Shown here in pieces: positions 1 to 7,066 of a stretch of 64,000 nt of DNA. The position numbers and the translations under genes were made by a program. How positions within the stretch are numbered: position 1 is the first letter of the stretch; each line of letters opens with the position of its first letter. This DNA comes from JAJPXC01 sp964510535 (GTDB lineage: Bacteria; Bacteroidota; Bacteroidia; Bacteroidales; Muribaculaceae): assembly GCA_964510535.1 (NCBI GenBank), contig CAZECG010000014.1, positions 1 through 64,000 of the forward strand. Direction: 5' to 3'. Under the pieces are notes generated by a model, which made no database searches, was not told where the DNA came from, and saw only the letters and a list, made by a program, of their open reading frames with translations.

Positions 1-56
1 AAATATTACACTCGGGTAGTATTTTAACATTTCAACCTGGTTTTGCAGCTGACCCC
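1..56 (-). repeat. Degenerate dispersed repeat, copy A (cut by window edge)
   Basis: Read on the minus strand, this segment matches 14779-14834 on the plus strand at 43 of 56 positions without gaps, sharing a GGGG[T/C]CAGCTGCAAAA core and a GTTAAAA-ACT stretch. It lies about 165 bp beyond the 3' end of tRNA-Ser, in the same orientation as that gene. The other copy lies 73 bp beyond the 3' end of tmRNA, again in the gene's orientation. It may be the remnant of a mobile-element end. No coding potential is visible. Confidence 0.6.
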
Positions 57-176
57 TTATTTCCCGACGTAATGGCTGATAGCTTTTGGTTTGTGTGGTG
101 CCCCTGCTGCGGGGTCCATACATTCAAGGGCTATGCGCCGGTTTGCGCGCCTGTGTTTTGGGGTGCGGCATTAACC

Positions 177-220
177 GAAAAGGCGGCGCAGCTTGTGTAG
201 AACAAACTGCGCCGCCTTTT
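177..220 (-). terminator. Intrinsic terminator downstream of tRNA-Ser
   Basis: A 12-bp GC-rich inverted repeat (AAGGCGGCGCAG / CTGCGCCGCCTT) with a loop of about 15 nt is followed by TTTT on both strands. It lies directly after the 3' end of the minus-strand tRNA gene and should end that transcript. It could also work on the plus strand. Confidence 0.75.
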
Positions 221-221
221 G

Positions 222-306
222 CGGAGAGAGAGGGATTCGAACCCCCGGAGGTGTGACCCTCAACGGTTTTCAAGACCGCCGCAATCGACCACTCTGCCAT
301 CTCTCC
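222..306 (-). tRNA. tRNA-Ser (anticodon UGA)
   Basis: On the minus strand the 7-bp acceptor stem GGAGAGA/TCTCTCC closes a class II tRNA with a long variable arm. The anticodon loop is CTTGAAA, giving anticodon UGA and reading UCA and related serine codons. The T-arm carries GGTTCGAATCC and the discriminator base is G. CCA is not encoded and must be added after transcription. The gene is followed at once by a strong hairpin terminator. Confidence 0.95.
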
Positions 307-480
307 TGATGGAATCGCTATTTCGCTTTTCCGGGTGCAAAGTTAAGCGGTTTGTTTTAACTGTGCAAATTTTCGGCTCGAAATTTTGCGCACAGCGGTG
401 GTTATTAATTGATATTGCTTTGATTATTAGCGGTATAATTGTCGTAAATAATCACCGTTGAGATTCCGGTCGGTGGCAAT

Positions 481-1020
481 TCAGACTGTTTTGCCCATTT
501 CATAGGCTTCTTTATAGGCCGGTGTCGAAAGGATTTCGCCTTTTTGGTAGACTCCTTTTCCGTAAATCACACCCATTTCCCGCGAGCCGGGGATGCAGTC
601 GGCCCATCCTCTCATGCAGGCGAGTGTCGTGTCCATTGTGTGGTGTTCGTTTTCGGCGGCAGTCATGATGTAGTACATCTCTTTATCACGGATGGTCTCG
701 TATTTGGCTACTGCTCGGTCAAAGACTGTTTTTAATTGGGCTGACACGGAGTACATATAGACGGGTGACGCGAGAACGAGTACGTCGGCTTCGAGCAGTT
801 TGGGCATCAGTGTGGACATATCGTCGTTTTTGCAGCATTGGCCGTCATGAGACTTGCAGTAGTAGCAGGCTGAGCAGTAGCCTATTTTATGGTCTGCCAC
901 AAAATATTTTTCGACTTCGTTTCCCGCTTCGATGGCTCCTTTCATGAATTGGTCGCAGAGCGTGTCGGAGTTTCCACCGCGGCGCGGGCTTCCTGATAGA
1001 ATCAGAACTTTCTTTTTCAT
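481..1020 (-). CDS. Flavodoxin-fold NAD(P)H-dependent oxidoreductase (iron-sulfur flavoprotein-like)
   Basis: This 179-aa cytoplasmic protein has the flavodoxin-like FMN-binding fold. It starts with a beta strand and the phosphate-binding loop SGSPRRGGNSDTL (residues 9-21), followed by ASPVYMYSVSAQLKTVFDR near residue 85, where the flavin ring is normally held. Cysteines 49, 52, 55 and 62 form C-x2-C-x2-C-x6-C, the spacing of the compact cluster motif of iron-sulfur flavoproteins; many relatives without a proven cluster keep the same cysteines. The expected role is FMN-dependent electron transfer or quinone/nitro-type reduction, and the substrate cannot be told. It is a single gene with no evident operon partner. 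Confidence 0.85.
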   Translation of the reverse strand: MKKKVLILSGSPRRGGNSDTLCDQFMKGAIEAGNEVEKYFVADHKIGYCSACYYCKSHDGQCCKNDDMSTLMPKLLEADVLVLASPVYMYSVSAQLKTVFDRAVAKYETIRDKEMYYIMTAAENEHHTMDTTLACMRGWADCIPGSREMGVIYGKGVYQKGEILSTPAYKEAYEMGKTV

Positions 1021-1102
1021 CGGTCTGAGAGTTTTTTGTTATTTGAATGTGGGTGTTTAGACTATGGTTTAGGTTGTGTTAAGGATAACATCGGCCTGGG
1101 GT

Positions 1103-2152
1103 TTATCGTGTCGGGCCGGTGTAGGGTTTCCAGACTGGAGTGCCGACAAGGTTACCGTCAGTGTCGATATGGCAGGTTATGGCCACTTCGAGTTCTTCTT
1201 CCTCTCCGAAGCCATCTTCGTCCATCGGGCAGTATGAGTACGGAGAGATAACCCATGTCATAAATGAAAGCCCGTTGTTGTCGAACTGACGGATAGAGAT
1301 GTTATGAGCACCGAGATTCCAGTCTTTATTTCTTTGACGGATTTTCGTTAGAAGTTCGTCGGGGAAATCATTAAGAGTGCAGAATTGCGCTATTCCGTCC
1401 CTGTCAACCAGTAATTTGACGCTTTTGGTGTCGTGATTGATTAGCGACACCACACGGTCGTATGCAAACCGTTCCAGCCCATGCCCTATACTCTTTAGCG
1501 GCTTTCGGCTTTTGTCAGAGTTCGCAAACTTCATAACCGAGTCATAATCGGTGATAACGGTGTCGGCGAAGAGCCGGGCTTCCTTGTCATTCAGTTCCCG
1601 TTCTTCAATCTCAGTGGTTACGGCTTCAAGACATTCATCGAAAACGGCGCTTGCTTTGCTTGTGAATTTGTCGCGCTTGACGGCCTGCGTAATTTCTGCG
1701 ATGCGGCCATTTGTCACCACCTGTCCATGCAAGGCTATGCCGTTAAGTACATGGCCAACGAGGCTGACGCTAAGCGCGTAGTGTCGCATATTGTCGGTTT
1801 TGAGGCTGATGATAACGTTCATCTGCCGGCTATCTCCCGGGTGAGAGGTATCCCTACCGGGACATACAATCCAGACATTACGGTATTTGTACTGCCGCGT
1901 TGTGAAGTTTTCATCTGAGGACAAGATCCCGGCATCAGCGACATTAATCGGCACTATAAGTTGAGAGACGGGGGATATGCAATAGCTTTTTTCCAGGTCA
2001 ATCCCATCGTAGAAAAAACATTGATCTTGCGGCGATTCCAGGACTTCAGGATTCATCAGCTTTTCCTCTATGATTGGCCGTAGCCTGTCAAACAACCAGG
2101 TTGAGCTCTTCATCATTGTCGGTATATTATCGGAGTTAGCAAATAGTATCAC
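1103..2152 (-). CDS. Hypothetical protein, 349 aa
   Basis: I do not recognise the family. The protein is soluble-looking, without a signal peptide or membrane segment, and has mixed alpha/beta composition. A central acidic helical stretch (EIEERELNDKEARLFADTV, about residues 185-203) and an acidic patch near residue 315 (DEDGFGEEEELE) stand out. The end, with HIDTDGNLVGTPVWKPY, could be a beta hairpin. The stated start is the longest. A start at the paired methionines 13-14 (MMKSSTW) is equally possible, because the first codons overlap a possible AT-rich promoter. It is encoded alone, back to back with pepT. Codon use looks like the neighbours, so recent transfer is not evident. Confidence 0.7.
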   Translation of the reverse strand: MILFANSDNIPTMMKSSTWLFDRLRPIIEEKLMNPEVLESPQDQCFFYDGIDLEKSYCISPVSQLIVPINVADAGILSSDENFTTRQYKYRNVWIVCPGRDTSHPGDSRQMNVIISLKTDNMRHYALSVSLVGHVLNGIALHGQVVTNGRIAEITQAVKRDKFTSKASAVFDECLEAVTTEIEERELNDKEARLFADTVITDYDSVMKFANSDKSRKPLKSIGHGLERFAYDRVVSLINHDTKSVKLLVDRDGIAQFCTLNDFPDELLTKIRQRNKDWNLGAHNISIRQFDNNGLSFMTWVISPYSYCPMDEDGFGEEEELEVAITCHIDTDGNLVGTPVWKPYTGPTR

Positions 2153-2279
2153 GCGATATTAGCAAAAATGTTTGAAAAATTCGGGCGTTGGCAGGTAGAA
2201 AAAAACGGTGAACGCTTTGTTTGGCGGCGAGGTGCGCTGTTTTAGGCGGCGACCCGCGGTCTACTTCGGAAATTTTGTG

Positions 2280-2287
2280 TAACTTCG
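2280..2287 (+). promoter_or_regulatory. Putative -7 promoter element for pepT
   Basis: TAACTTCG resembles the Bacteroidetes -7 box TAnnTTTG and lies about 60 bp before the pepT start codon. No convincing -33 TTTG is visible at the right distance. Confidence 0.4.
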
Positions 2288-2347
2288 CGGAAGTCAGCCT
2301 ATATTGGCCGACCGACACATAGAATAAACCCATGAACAGCTAACTCA

Positions 2348-3568
2348 ATGAATGTTGTAGACCGCTTTTTGCAATACGTTAAGTTTGACACGCAAAGTGA
2401 CGAACTGACCAACATGACCCCGTCAACTCCCGGGCAGATGATTTTCGCTCAGCACCTCGAAAAAGAGCTGCAAACACTCGGGCTGAAAGATATTTCTCTC
2501 GACGACAACGGTTATCTGATGGCCACACTACCCGGCAACGTGGATTACACCGCGCCCACAATCGGTTTTATCGCCCATTTGGACACATCTCCCGATATGT
2601 CGGGTCGCCATGTGTCACCGCGCATCATCGAGAGCTATGATGGTGGCGACATAACGCTCAACGCCGACCGTGGAATCGTGCTGTCGCCCAATGAGTTTCC
2701 CGAGCTGCAGCATTATGTCGGCCAGCCTTTGATAGTCACCGACGGCACAACCCTCTTGGGCGCTGACGATAAAGCCGGAATAGCCGAAATCATCTCGGCG
2801 GTCGACTATCTCATGCACCATCCCGAGATAAAACACGGCGACATCCGCATCGCGTTCAATCCCGACGAGGAGATAGGCCAGGGCGCGCACAAATTTGACG
2901 TGGAACGTTTCGGTGCCGACTGGGCTTACACAATGGACGGCGGTGAAATCGGCGAGCTTGAATATGAGAACTTCAACGCAGCGGTGGCCAAGGTCACGTT
3001 CCGCGGCCGCAACGTCCATCCGGGCTATGCGAAGCATAAGATGATTAACTCGATGCGCATCGCCACCCAATACGCCATCATGCTTCCCCGATGGGAAACT
3101 CCCGAGCACACCGAGGGCTACGAGGGATTCTATCACCTCATATCCATCCAGGGCGCGGTCGAGGAAACCGTGCTCACCTACATAATCCGCGACCATGACC
3201 GCGACCGCTTCGAGCGGCGCAAAAAAGAGTTGGAGCATCTCGCCCGCAAAATCAACAACGAGTTCCCCGGATGCGCCTCGATTGATATAAAGGACCAATA
3301 CTTCAATATGCGCGAGAAAATCGAGCCGGTGATGCATATAATCGACATCGCCGAGCAGGCTATGCGCAATGTTGAGGTAACGCCCGTCGTTGTCCCCATC
3401 CGCGGCGGCACTGACGGTGCGCAGCTGTCGTTTAAAGGGCTGCCCTGTCCCAACATATTCGCGGGTGGTCTGAACTTCCATGGCCGCTATGAGTTTCTCC
3501 CGATACGCTCCATGGAGAAGGCTCGCGACGTCATCGTCGAAATCGCGCGCCTTGCCGCCGAAAAATAA
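2348..3568 (+). CDS. pepT: Peptidase T (tripeptide aminopeptidase)
   Basis: A cytoplasmic M20-family dizinc aminopeptidase of 406 aa, the usual PepT length, that releases the N-terminal residue from tripeptides. All the metal-site motifs are present: HLD (His77, Asp79), GADDKAG (about residue 140), the catalytic and ligand pair in NPDEEIGQGAH (about 172-182), TMDGGEIGELEYE (about 197-209), and the last histidine in NFHGRYEFLP near residue 378. A dimerisation (lid) domain sits between them at about 210-320. It begins a plus-strand group: miaA starts 6 nt after its stop, so the two are probably co-transcribed. The start is the first ATG in a T/A-rich context. Confidence 0.96.
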   Translation: MNVVDRFLQYVKFDTQSDELTNMTPSTPGQMIFAQHLEKELQTLGLKDISLDDNGYLMATLPGNVDYTAPTIGFIAHLDTSPDMSGRHVSPRIIESYDGGDITLNADRGIVLSPNEFPELQHYVGQPLIVTDGTTLLGADDKAGIAEIISAVDYLMHHPEIKHGDIRIAFNPDEEIGQGAHKFDVERFGADWAYTMDGGEIGELEYENFNAAVAKVTFRGRNVHPGYAKHKMINSMRIATQYAIMLPRWETPEHTEGYEGFYHLISIQGAVEETVLTYIIRDHDRDRFERRKKELEHLARKINNEFPGCASIDIKDQYFNMREKIEPVMHIIDIAEQAMRNVEVTPVVVPIRGGTDGAQLSFKGLPCPNIFAGGLNFHGRYEFLPIRSMEKARDVIVEIARLAAEK

Positions 3569-3573
3569 AATCT

Positions 3574-4467
3574 ATGGGTCGCAACAGGCTTATAGTCATC
3601 ACCGGGCCGACCGGGTCGGGGAAAACATCCCTCGCCATCGGGTTGGCCCGGCGGCTTGACGGCGAGATTATATGCGCCGACTCCCGGCAGGTCTACCGCG
3701 ACATCCCGATAGGCACAGCCGCGCCGACTCCGGCTGAACTTACCGCCGCCCCTCACCATCTGACCGGATTCCTCGCTCTCAGCGACTACTACAGCGCGGC
3801 GCGTTTCGAGGAGGACGCACTGGCTCTGCTGCCTGAGATATGGAGCCGCGGACGCGAAGCCATCATGTGCGGGGGTTCGATGATGTATGTCGACGCCGTT
3901 GTCAACGGTATCGACCTGTTGCCCGACATAACGCCCCAGGTGCGGGAAGCCGCTCTCAAAATCTACACCGACGGGGGTATCGACACCCTCCGCCGCGAAC
4001 TTCGGCGGCTTGACCCTCTCTACTACGAGCAGGTTGACCTTAACAACCACAAACGCATGGTTCACGCCGTCGAGATTTCCATGCAGGCCGGAGTCCCTTA
4101 CTCATCACTGCGCACCGGCAAAACCAAGAAGCGGGAATTTGACATCATCAAAATGGCTGTTGACTTCCCCCGCGAGCAATTGTTTGACCGCATCAACCGC
4201 CGCGTCGAGGCGATGGTTAAAGATGGCTTGGTCGACGAAGCCCGACGGGTGTATCACCTGCGGCATCTCAACTCGCTCAACACCGTCGGCTATAAAGAGC
4301 TGTTCGCCGCTTTCGACGGCACGTTGCCGATGGATGTCGCCATACCTCGCATTGCCAAAAACACGCGCGTCTACGCAAAAAAACAACTCACATGGTTGCG
4401 TCGGGATCCCGCCGTCGTCTGGCTCCCGGCAACCGACCCGCTTAACGCCGCACTCGCCCTTTTATGA
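3574..4467 (+). CDS. miaA: tRNA dimethylallyltransferase
   Basis: This 297-aa protein adds dimethylallyl to N6 of A37 in tRNAs that read U-starting codons, the first step towards ms2i6A. It shows the P-loop GPTGSGKTS (residues 11-19), the DSRQVYRDIPIGTAAP segment (36-51) that contacts diphosphate and substrate, and the later LDPLYYEQVDLNNHKRMVHAVEI region of the family. The length is normal. It lies 6 nt after pepT, and its stop overlaps the start of the next gene by 4 nt (ATGA), so the three genes look translationally linked. Bacteroidetes often have more than one MiaA, so another copy may exist outside the window. Confidence 0.95.
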   Translation: MGRNRLIVITGPTGSGKTSLAIGLARRLDGEIICADSRQVYRDIPIGTAAPTPAELTAAPHHLTGFLALSDYYSAARFEEDALALLPEIWSRGREAIMCGGSMMYVDAVVNGIDLLPDITPQVREAALKIYTDGGIDTLRRELRRLDPLYYEQVDLNNHKRMVHAVEISMQAGVPYSSLRTGKTKKREFDIIKMAVDFPREQLFDRINRRVEAMVKDGLVDEARRVYHLRHLNSLNTVGYKELFAAFDGTLPMDVAIPRIAKNTRVYAKKQLTWLRRDPAVVWLPATDPLNAALALL

Positions 4468-5507
4468 AACAGTTTATCAAATTCATCGCCTACCTCCAGG
4501 TTATCGGTATAGTTCTCGTCGTGCTGGGTCACTCGTTCCACGAGTATCCCGATGGCGAGATGGGAAAGAGTATGTTGCTCTACCGTATGCTCTACAGTTT
4601 CCGAATGCCGCTGTTTATGTTTGTATCCGGTTTCTTGATGGTGTTCACAACCCGACTGAGAGCGTCCACCGAACGACCCGGCGTGGTCGGTTTTTTCAAA
4701 CTGAAACTGAGGAGGTTGCTGTTGCCGTTCGTTGTTCTCACAGTTGTCACGTTCATCCCCCGCGCCGCCATGTCGGGGTTTGCCGATGACAACATCGAGT
4801 TGAGCCTGACTTCCTTCTGCCGCTCCTTTTTCTATGCCGACTCGCTTGTAATCCCGTTTTTTTGGTTTCTTCAAGCCAGCTTTATCCTGTTGGTGCTAAG
4901 CTATGCCGTCATAACGGTTGGCGAGAAGGCGCGCGTCGGCAACGTCACGCTCTATCTGCTTATCATACTGCTGTTTGTCGTTCTTCCGTTTCTTCCGTTC
5001 GATTATGGGCAGTTTTTCTCGGTCAACGAGGCCGTCAGATTGGGTATTTATTTCGCACTTGGAGCCGCTTACAGCCGATTTGCCGCCGCGGTCGACCGTG
5101 TTATCCCCTGGACGTCTCCGATATTCCTCTTGGCGGCTGTCGCGGTGTGGGCAGCCCTGTTTTTCCTCACCGAGAATACGCTTTGGATTCGCCTCTGCTC
5201 CGTTGTCGGAATAGCCATGTGCATCTCAGTCGCCAAACTGATGGAACGCCATGGGGTGACCATCCTCGACCACCTTATCGGAGCCAACTACATGATTTTC
5301 CTGCTGTCATGGTACTGCAACGTGGCCACGCAGCAAGTGCTTCACCATCTGATTGAGCTCCCGTGGTGGTGTTACACGCTGTTGTCGCTTGTTTCAGGCA
5401 TCTACATCCCCTGGCTCGGCTACCGCTACCTGCAGAGTCATCCCGACAGCCGTTGGGTGAGAGTGACGGCTCAGCTTCTCGGACAATCTTTCAAAAAACG
5501 CCGTTAG
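4464..5507 (+). CDS. Acyltransferase-3 family membrane protein
   Basis: A 347-aa integral membrane protein with about ten hydrophobic segments. The N-terminus has the family signature: a first helix with VVLGHSFHEYP (the conserved histidine near residue 23), then an FRMPLFMFVSGFLM helix near residues 49-62. These proteins transfer O-acetyl or other short acyl groups to sugars, lipids or peptidoglycan precursors at the inner membrane. The acceptor cannot be told here, and nearby genes do not form a polysaccharide cluster. The start codon overlaps the miaA stop (ATGA). Confidence 0.85.
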   Translation: MKQFIKFIAYLQVIGIVLVVLGHSFHEYPDGEMGKSMLLYRMLYSFRMPLFMFVSGFLMVFTTRLRASTERPGVVGFFKLKLRRLLLPFVVLTVVTFIPRAAMSGFADDNIELSLTSFCRSFFYADSLVIPFFWFLQASFILLVLSYAVITVGEKARVGNVTLYLLIILLFVVLPFLPFDYGQFFSVNEAVRLGIYFALGAAYSRFAAAVDRVIPWTSPIFLLAAVAVWAALFFLTENTLWIRLCSVVGIAMCISVAKLMERHGVTILDHLIGANYMIFLLSWYCNVATQQVLHHLIELPWWCYTLLSLVSGIYIPWLGYRYLQSHPDSRWVRVTAQLLGQSFKKRR

Positions 5508-5715
5508 CCCATCGCCTGTAAGTTCGTCTCCTCCGCACTCCGACGGTTGCACCCACCGCCGGCGATGTCGTCTTGCTCGCACGTCTCAATGCGAAAAAAT
5601 AATTCAACAAATAGATATCGTGGCGAACTTTTCAGATTGTGTGATGTTGTAACGGTACATAGCAAGATTACTTTTTCCATTGCAGGAAATGTGATAATGA
5701 TTGGTTTATTAACTT

Positions 5716-5757
5716 AGCGAGGAGATTCCGTGACGGCATTTCCTCGCTTTGATTTTC
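5716..5757 (+). terminator. Putative intrinsic terminator after the pepT-miaA-acyltransferase group
   Basis: An 8-bp inverted repeat (AGCGAGGA / TCCTCGCT, 17-nt loop) is followed by the T-rich TTGATTTTC. It lies 210 bp beyond the acyltransferase stop and just before the next promoter. The 5508-5715 stretch holds no gene that I can support. Confidence 0.55.
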
Positions 5758-5785
5758 AGAGTGTTCACGCGCCGCGGTTCCGGTT

Positions 5786-5818
5786 TTTGTTTTTTTTATG
5801 AAAAGTTCACTATATTTG
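5786..5818 (+). promoter_or_regulatory. Strong Bacteroidetes-type promoter of the 5.8-kb RNA unit
   Basis: TTTG (5786-5789), a 21-nt spacer and TATATTTG (5811-5818) match the primary-sigma promoter consensus of this phylum (TTTG-N(19-23)-TAnnTTTG) exactly. Transcription should begin near 5826. No open reading frame of credible quality begins within the next 300 bp. Confidence 0.75.
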
Positions 5819-5825
5819 CATGTCA

Positions 5826-6146
5826 GACCGCAAGCGGAGACCCGGTCACGGGGCAAAGCGGGCGGGTTGCGATGAAATATTATTGAAAAGCGTTTACTTT
5901 ACGCTCTTTCTTGACGCATGGAAATCTGGAAAATTTCATTGGTATAGTCAAGAATGAGGCAAACGGTAGATGTCTTGTGTGGATATATGTACAGTGCGCT
6001 GTCATCAACGCGCGTGAGCGCGGGTTGATGGCGCGTTGTCATATTCCGCGTGAGGTCTCTGCAAGTTTGCTCGTTCAACTCCAATGGGCAATTCCAGAGC
6101 CTCTATGCGTGGGACGGGCAACAGGTACGGTTCTCACGCTTTTTTA
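5826..6146 (+). ncRNA. Candidate structured non-coding RNA of about 320 nt
   Basis: The unit is bounded by a consensus promoter and an intrinsic terminator. Inside are (a) AGCGT/ACGCT at 5889-5905; (b) a two-part hairpin TTCTTGAC...GTCAAGAA at 5908-5954 enclosing GAAAT/ATTTC; and (c) a nearly continuous stem-loop at 5996-6034 formed by GCGC, CATCAAC and CGCG pairing with CGCG, GTTGATG and GCGC around a TGAG loop. The weak reading frames here (94 aa plus, 61 aa minus) share no feature with known proteins and follow the hairpins. I do not see the RNase P or SRP signature motifs. It could be an independent small RNA or a leader of the downstream leucine-rich-repeat gene. Confidence 0.55.
6107..6146 (+). 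terminator. Intrinsic terminator of the 5.8-kb RNA unit
   Basis: GCGTGGGA (6107-6114) pairs with TTCTCACGC (6131-6139), with one wobble and a single unpaired T at 6131, and is followed at once by TTTTTT. It lies 55 bp before the disrupted start of the leucine-rich-repeat gene. Confidence 0.65.
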
Positions 6147-6201
6147 TTTATTGACCTTAATCGCCAACGCTGAGGGCCCGCGGCAACTGTTTTAATCAAA
6201 T

Positions 6202-6332
6202 ATGAACAACGCTATCTCAAACTGTGTCTATTAACACTGCTCGCCGCGTTTTGTTGCGCTCCTGCCACCTCGGCAAGCGTCAAAATCGGGAAACTCTACT
6301 ACAACCTCGACGAAGCCGGTAAAACCGCCGAG
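6202..6332 (+). other. Displaced signal-peptide region of the LRR gene (apparent 1-nt frameshift)
   Basis: The only well-placed ATG (6202, after TTTTAATCAAAT) opens a frame that stops after ten codons. From 6207 the LRR frame encodes QRYLKLCLLTLLAAFCCAP and then ATSASVKIGKLYYN, a textbook Sec signal peptide followed by the mature start. Adding one base after ATGAA would join the two as M-K-Q-R-Y-L-K. In the LRR frame a TGA at 6171 excludes an upstream start, and no ATG precedes the repeats. So either one A has been lost from a lysine codon, or there is a sequencing error in the ATGAAC stretch. Confidence 0.7.
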
Positions 6333-6935
6333 GTGACATACTCCTATGACAGTAGTAGCAACCAATATTACCGTTCCGGAGATTTGACAATTCCGTCTAC
6401 CGTCGAATATGACGGCAAAACTTACTCGGTGACAGAAATCAAAGACTACGCATTCTCCCATTGCAGCGGCCTGACTTCGGTGACAATCCCCAACTCGGTG
6501 ACAGAAATCGGTGTCATGGCATTCGAAGATTGCAGCGGCCTGAAGTCGGTAAAAATCGGTGGAAATGTTTCCGATATCGGCTACGCCGCATTCGACAATT
6601 GCTTAAATTTGAGAACCGTCTATAGCTATGCCGAAACGCCACCTGTAATATTTGGTGACACATTTTCAGATAAGACATATCAAGACGCAACGTTATATGT
6701 GCCCAAGGGGTGTGTGCCTGATTACGGGACAGCTGATGGTTGGTATAGATTCAACAATATCGCCGAAGGCAACTACGCCGGTGTTGACGACGTAATCGCC
6801 GACGAAGCCGCCGACGGCACCGCCGCCGAAATTGTGGGCTACTACAACTTGCAGGGTGTGCGCGCCGACGAGCCGTGGGACGGCCTGAACATCGTGGTCT
6901 ACAGCGACGGCACGCGCCGCAAGGCAGAGTACTGA
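6333..6935 (+). CDS. BspA-type leucine-rich-repeat protein, start disrupted
   Basis: The intact frame from GTG 6333 gives 200 aa. Two to three BspA-type (LRR_5) repeats are visible: AFSHCSGLTSVTIPNSVTEI, then AFEDCSGLKSVKIGGNVSDI and AFDNCLNLRTVYSYAE. A Bacteroidales spacer (TPPVIF...TLYVPKGCVPDYGTADGW) and a C-terminal YYNLQGVRADEPWDGLNIV module follow. Relatives are exported surface proteins used in adhesion or host contact. Here the signal peptide is encoded in the same frame upstream but has no start codon because of a one-base slip (see 6202-6332), so the product is probably not made or not exported. It is short for the family, which often has many more repeats. It may depend on the promoter at 5786. 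Confidence 0.75.
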   Translation: MTYSYDSSSNQYYRSGDLTIPSTVEYDGKTYSVTEIKDYAFSHCSGLTSVTIPNSVTEIGVMAFEDCSGLKSVKIGGNVSDIGYAAFDNCLNLRTVYSYAETPPVIFGDTFSDKTYQDATLYVPKGCVPDYGTADGWYRFNNIAEGNYAGVDDVIADEAADGTAAEIVGYYNLQGVRADEPWDGLNIVVYSDGTRRKAEY

Positions 6936-7066
6936 TTCAGAGTCAATCGCATCAATAACAGAGGAGAAGCATCCGGCTCGGGTGTTTCTCCTCTGGCGCG
7001 TAACACGGCGATGCAATAACGCCGCGGATTTCACGTTATTACAAGGTGTAGAATAATTCGACTTGA

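Noticed and set aside
1..220. Transposase or integrase at the left edge
   Set aside because: Only a short repeat is visible, and no coding sequence for a recombinase is present in the window here or beside tmRNA.
2615..3481. Long antisense reading frame (288 aa) opposite pepT
   Set aside because: pepT has every family motif. The antisense product has no recognisable features and arises from the GC-rich codon pattern.
5826..6146. RNase P RNA
   Set aside because: The length fits, but the conserved GAGGAAAGTCC-type and ACAGAA-type blocks are absent.
5911..6195. Plus-strand 94-aa and minus-strand 61-aa frames in the 5.8-6.2 kb gap
   Set aside because: They run through the stem-loops and a terminator, have unusual composition and lack any domain. 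Better explained as part of a structured RNA.
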